DNA of 64,000 bases from Gelatoporia subvermispora B (lineage: Eukaryota > Basidiomycota > Agaricomycetes > Polyporales > Gelatoporiaceae). Positions 61,750 to 64,000 of the stretch are shown here, in pieces. Within the stretch, counting starts at the first letter, position 1. Each line of letters starts with the position of its first letter. Both the position numbers and the translations under genes were made by a program. The notes under the pieces were generated by a model. That model was not told the origin of the DNA. It saw nothing but the letters and a program-made list of their open reading frames with translations, and did not search any database. The stretch spans positions 1,135,446 through 1,199,445 of the forward strand of contig KB445800.1 of NCBI GenBank assembly GCA_000320605.2. The letters are read 5' to 3'.

Positions 61750-63152
61750 TCATGCGCAAGGGGTACCGGGAGCGTGCGTAAGGTAACAAACTGGAGGTTG
61801 TTGTGTGAAGAGGTCCTCTATCTCTACCGCTGTTTGAGAAGATACACTGACATGGAAGTTCTTGACTTCGCCGGAGCCGAACTCGGAAATCAACCCCTGA
61901 TAGTTCCGGAGTAGGTAGACCTCGTGGCCACACGACTTACAAAGTTCCAACGTAGGTTCCGTCAGTTGTACCTTATGCTCCGCATAAAGAAGATAGATAG
62001 TCTCGAGACATAATGATCTATCTCTGATTTTTTATCATATCGAACATCAGAACTTCCCCAGTTGAAATATCACTCAAATGACGAATGCATCTGGATCTAG
62101 TCCAGTTCAAAGACATCCTGACATGATAGACGTCCACTCTTACTGCCATGAATATCTGCCCATTCGTGAGTCTCGACCAGCTCGCGGACAAGTAGCTAAA
62201 ACACTCACAACGGCAACTAGATCAGCGAAGAAGCTATCGCATGCAGACATTAGCAGTTCGCTTGGATCAAGCTGAGAGCATACTCACGCGATGATGAGAT
62301 ATATGAGTCCGTCCTTGAAGATGAGGCTCGCGACGGGTGAGGACGTCCTGCGACCCAGCTGATATATGAGGCCCCAGCCAGTGAGGCCGAGGACGATCAG
62401 ATCGAAACACATTGCGTAGATGAATGTTGCTCCAAGAATTGTGTTCTCCGTATATATGATTGTACAAGCGTCATCCAGCCACTCCGCCTTCAGAAGAACG
62501 CCTGCGCACAGCGCAACATGATCAGCAATCTCGCGTGTATATTACACGGCTTGGTCTATACCATGCAGGAGAAGGGACCAGTGCCCAAGGATAGCCACAG
62601 TCAGGGGTATGACGACGTACAACGACATCCGCCAGATTGCCATCCTGGATGTAGGGAAAATTTTCATAAGGGCGCGCGAGATCTCCGCCTCGAAGCGACT
62701 CACGTCCGCAAGAATAGATTGACGCTGACCAAGCCGACTGCCATATTTTCGAAGACCTGATACGAGTTCAGCACACTGGCTTGCGGAATGGGGGATGGCG
62801 GAGCATACATCAGTATAGGTATACAGGGCTTGGCAATTGACGGGACTTATGCGCGCTCAGCGATGTCTATCGGAAACGATTACGAGACATCTCACCTAGT
62901 GACATTCAGGGCTGTGATACTAGAGCGCAACGGAGCCAGTCAGTGATCAGCAAGCGAATTGTGGATCACTGTGACTCACACCCCAATGGAACATAGAAGT
63001 AGAAAATATCGATTCGCGAAGTAGAAGATCTCTATATCGATGAGAGCTGCTCAACACGCATGGACATGCTGGACATACAAGGGGCCATCGAAAAAATGCG
63101 CCTTCCGCAGATATAGTCTATGTCGAAATCCATTGATACTATAAGCTCCCAG
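61750..63152 (-). pseudogene. Decayed copy of the multi-pass membrane protein gene
   Basis: Aligns with copy 1 exon by exon. WELIVSMDFDIDYICGRR matches copy 1 exon 2. IFYFANRYFLLLCSIGVI, then the exon VLNSYQVFENMAVGLVSVNL, MAIWRMSLYVVIPL, GHWSLLLHG, VLLKAEWLDDACT and LIFKDGLIYLIIA follow with good splice sites. Damage is visible: no counterpart of exon 1; a frameshift in a T6 run between CGRR and FFRWPL; and, after FFADLVAV and IFMA, loss of the expected NPIM block with frame breaks. The C-terminal frame NYQGLISEFGSGEVKNFHV persists to 61750. A functional gene with unusual splicing cannot be excluded. Confidence 0.65.
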
Positions 63153-63726
63153 CTGACCAGAGCCGTTCCTGAAGTCAATGATCGTCGCCCTAGGAGAAGT
63201 CCGATCTTACATGTCGGGCTTTTGCTTCAAATGAAAATAAGCGCTGGAGATCATTGGTCAGGCCGAGACACTTCTCAGCGACTGATTAGATAGGCTAGAC
63301 GACAGATCAGACGTCACATGACCGGCGCTGACCAGCTGGAATGTGGATGATCAGGCCGGTAGGCAGGGAGATGGATTGTGCCTCCTGCTGATAATGTAAG
63401 AAAGATCTGGTCAGAGATAAATTGGCAGACTATCTTATCAGCGGGGCCGTGCTAATCGATTCCAAAAACATATTGATACAACCCATTACAATACCGCGTA
63501 CCAATTTCAATGGTTACAAACGCGCAGAAATTAATTGCACTACGGGGACTCGAACCAGTAGGAATGTTTATGAATTTGAAATACATGTACACGACGCAAA
63601 CCTATATAATACATTATCCGCTTCACCAGGAAGCTACAACAAGATATCACATCTGGTAGATCATACGTAGATATTCAAGGCATCCACTCCGAAGCACCCC
63701 TTGCACAGCCCTCCGGCCTCAGGCCT
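63153..63726. other. Intergenic, AT-rich, with Pol III box-like motifs
   Basis: AT-rich stretch at about 63420-63670. On the minus strand GGTTCGAGTCC (63546-63556) matches the B-box consensus and TAGCTTCCTGG (63626-63636) resembles an A box. No tRNA cloverleaf can be folded. Confidence 0.45.
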
Positions 63727-63999
63727 TCAGGTCCGGGAGCGTGTACTGCGGTGTACAGGCTGCGAGGAGCCAACCGCTGCAGCACGCCCCCTCCCTGCGC
63801 GCTGCTTGGGAGGCGGATCGTGCGACTCGCTGCCCGAGCCCTCGTCAATCGGGCTAAGATCCCTCTGCTCAGACGAGGGTTCTGTGCCACTCGCAACTAC
63901 ACGACCTCGGCCAGCAGATGTTGCACTGGCGCGAGAACCACCGCCCCGCTTGCCGCGTCTTGGCTGGCTTTGCTGAGTGTGCTGACTTGGAGAGTGCTC
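63727..63999 (-). CDS. C-terminal end of an unidentified basic, disordered protein (partial)
   Basis: A reading frame enters from the right window edge and ends at the stop 63729-63727, about 90 codons with no start. Composition is strongly coding-like for a nuclear-type tail: PRRGKRGGGSRASATSAGRG, EPSSEQRDLSPIDEGSGS, then PPPKQRAGRGRAAAV and a final VHRSTRSRT. The other five frames here are interrupted or lack such patterns. Arg/Gly-rich segments could bind RNA or DNA. The rest of the gene lies beyond the window, so no function is assigned. Confidence 0.5.
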   Translation of the reverse strand, partial: EHSPSQHTQQSQPRRGKRGGGSRASATSAGRGRVVASGTEPSSEQRDLSPIDEGSGSESHDPPPKQRAGRGRAAAVGSSQPVHRSTRSRT

Positions 64000-64000
64000 G

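Noticed and set aside
63536..63643. Possible tRNA gene on the minus strand
   Set aside because: The B-box fits, but acceptor and T-stem bases do not pair and no anticodon arm forms.

Overview
This window is nuclear DNA from a filamentous basidiomycete, most likely an agaricomycete and probably a wood or litter decayer. The reasons are many short GT-AG introns (mostly about 45-80 nt), a FunK1 fungal-type kinase, a DUF7729-type surface protein, a UstP-like S41 peptidase, a fungal multi-pass membrane protein family, and three tandem secreted GH10 xylanases. All gene models were spliced by hand. Each complete model adds up to a whole number of codons, but none is supported by transcripts.

Left part (1-12.5 kb): the 5' portion of a PP1 catalytic subunit (cut by the window edge), a protein with a PH domain split by a long insertion, a 3.2 kb stretch with no gene I can support, a DUF7729 surface protein and a DUF1769 protein. 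From 12.5 to 19.4 kb lies a head-to-tail array of three GH10 endo-xylanase genes. They share an upstream motif, and each needs a 2-nucleotide exon just before the catalytic-acid exon. This is the most striking observation in the window.

Middle (20-45 kb): mitochondrial ribosomal protein mL59, an unknown 700-residue protein with a 724-nt intron, an ELYS-type nucleoporin, a membrane-anchored P-loop ATPase (13 exons) sharing a 246-bp promoter with a PITH-domain protein, two paralogous BSC6-like MFS transporters bracketing the COPII coat gene SEC24 (which carries an N-terminal WW domain), a small TA-flanked inverted-repeat element, and a hexonate-dehydratase-like enolase-superfamily enzyme.

Right part (44-64 kb): two SMYD-like SET proteins bracket protoporphyrinogen oxidase (HEM14) and a FunK1 kinase. 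Next come a single-pass membrane protein, a secreted 17-exon S41 peptidase, an apparently intact multi-pass membrane protein and its decayed tandem copy. The last bases hold the basic C-terminus of an unidentified gene. Apart from the xylanase array and the paralog pairs, this is housekeeping plus basidiomycete-specific genes, with no sign of a secondary-metabolite cluster, rRNA, CRISPR or full-length transposon.
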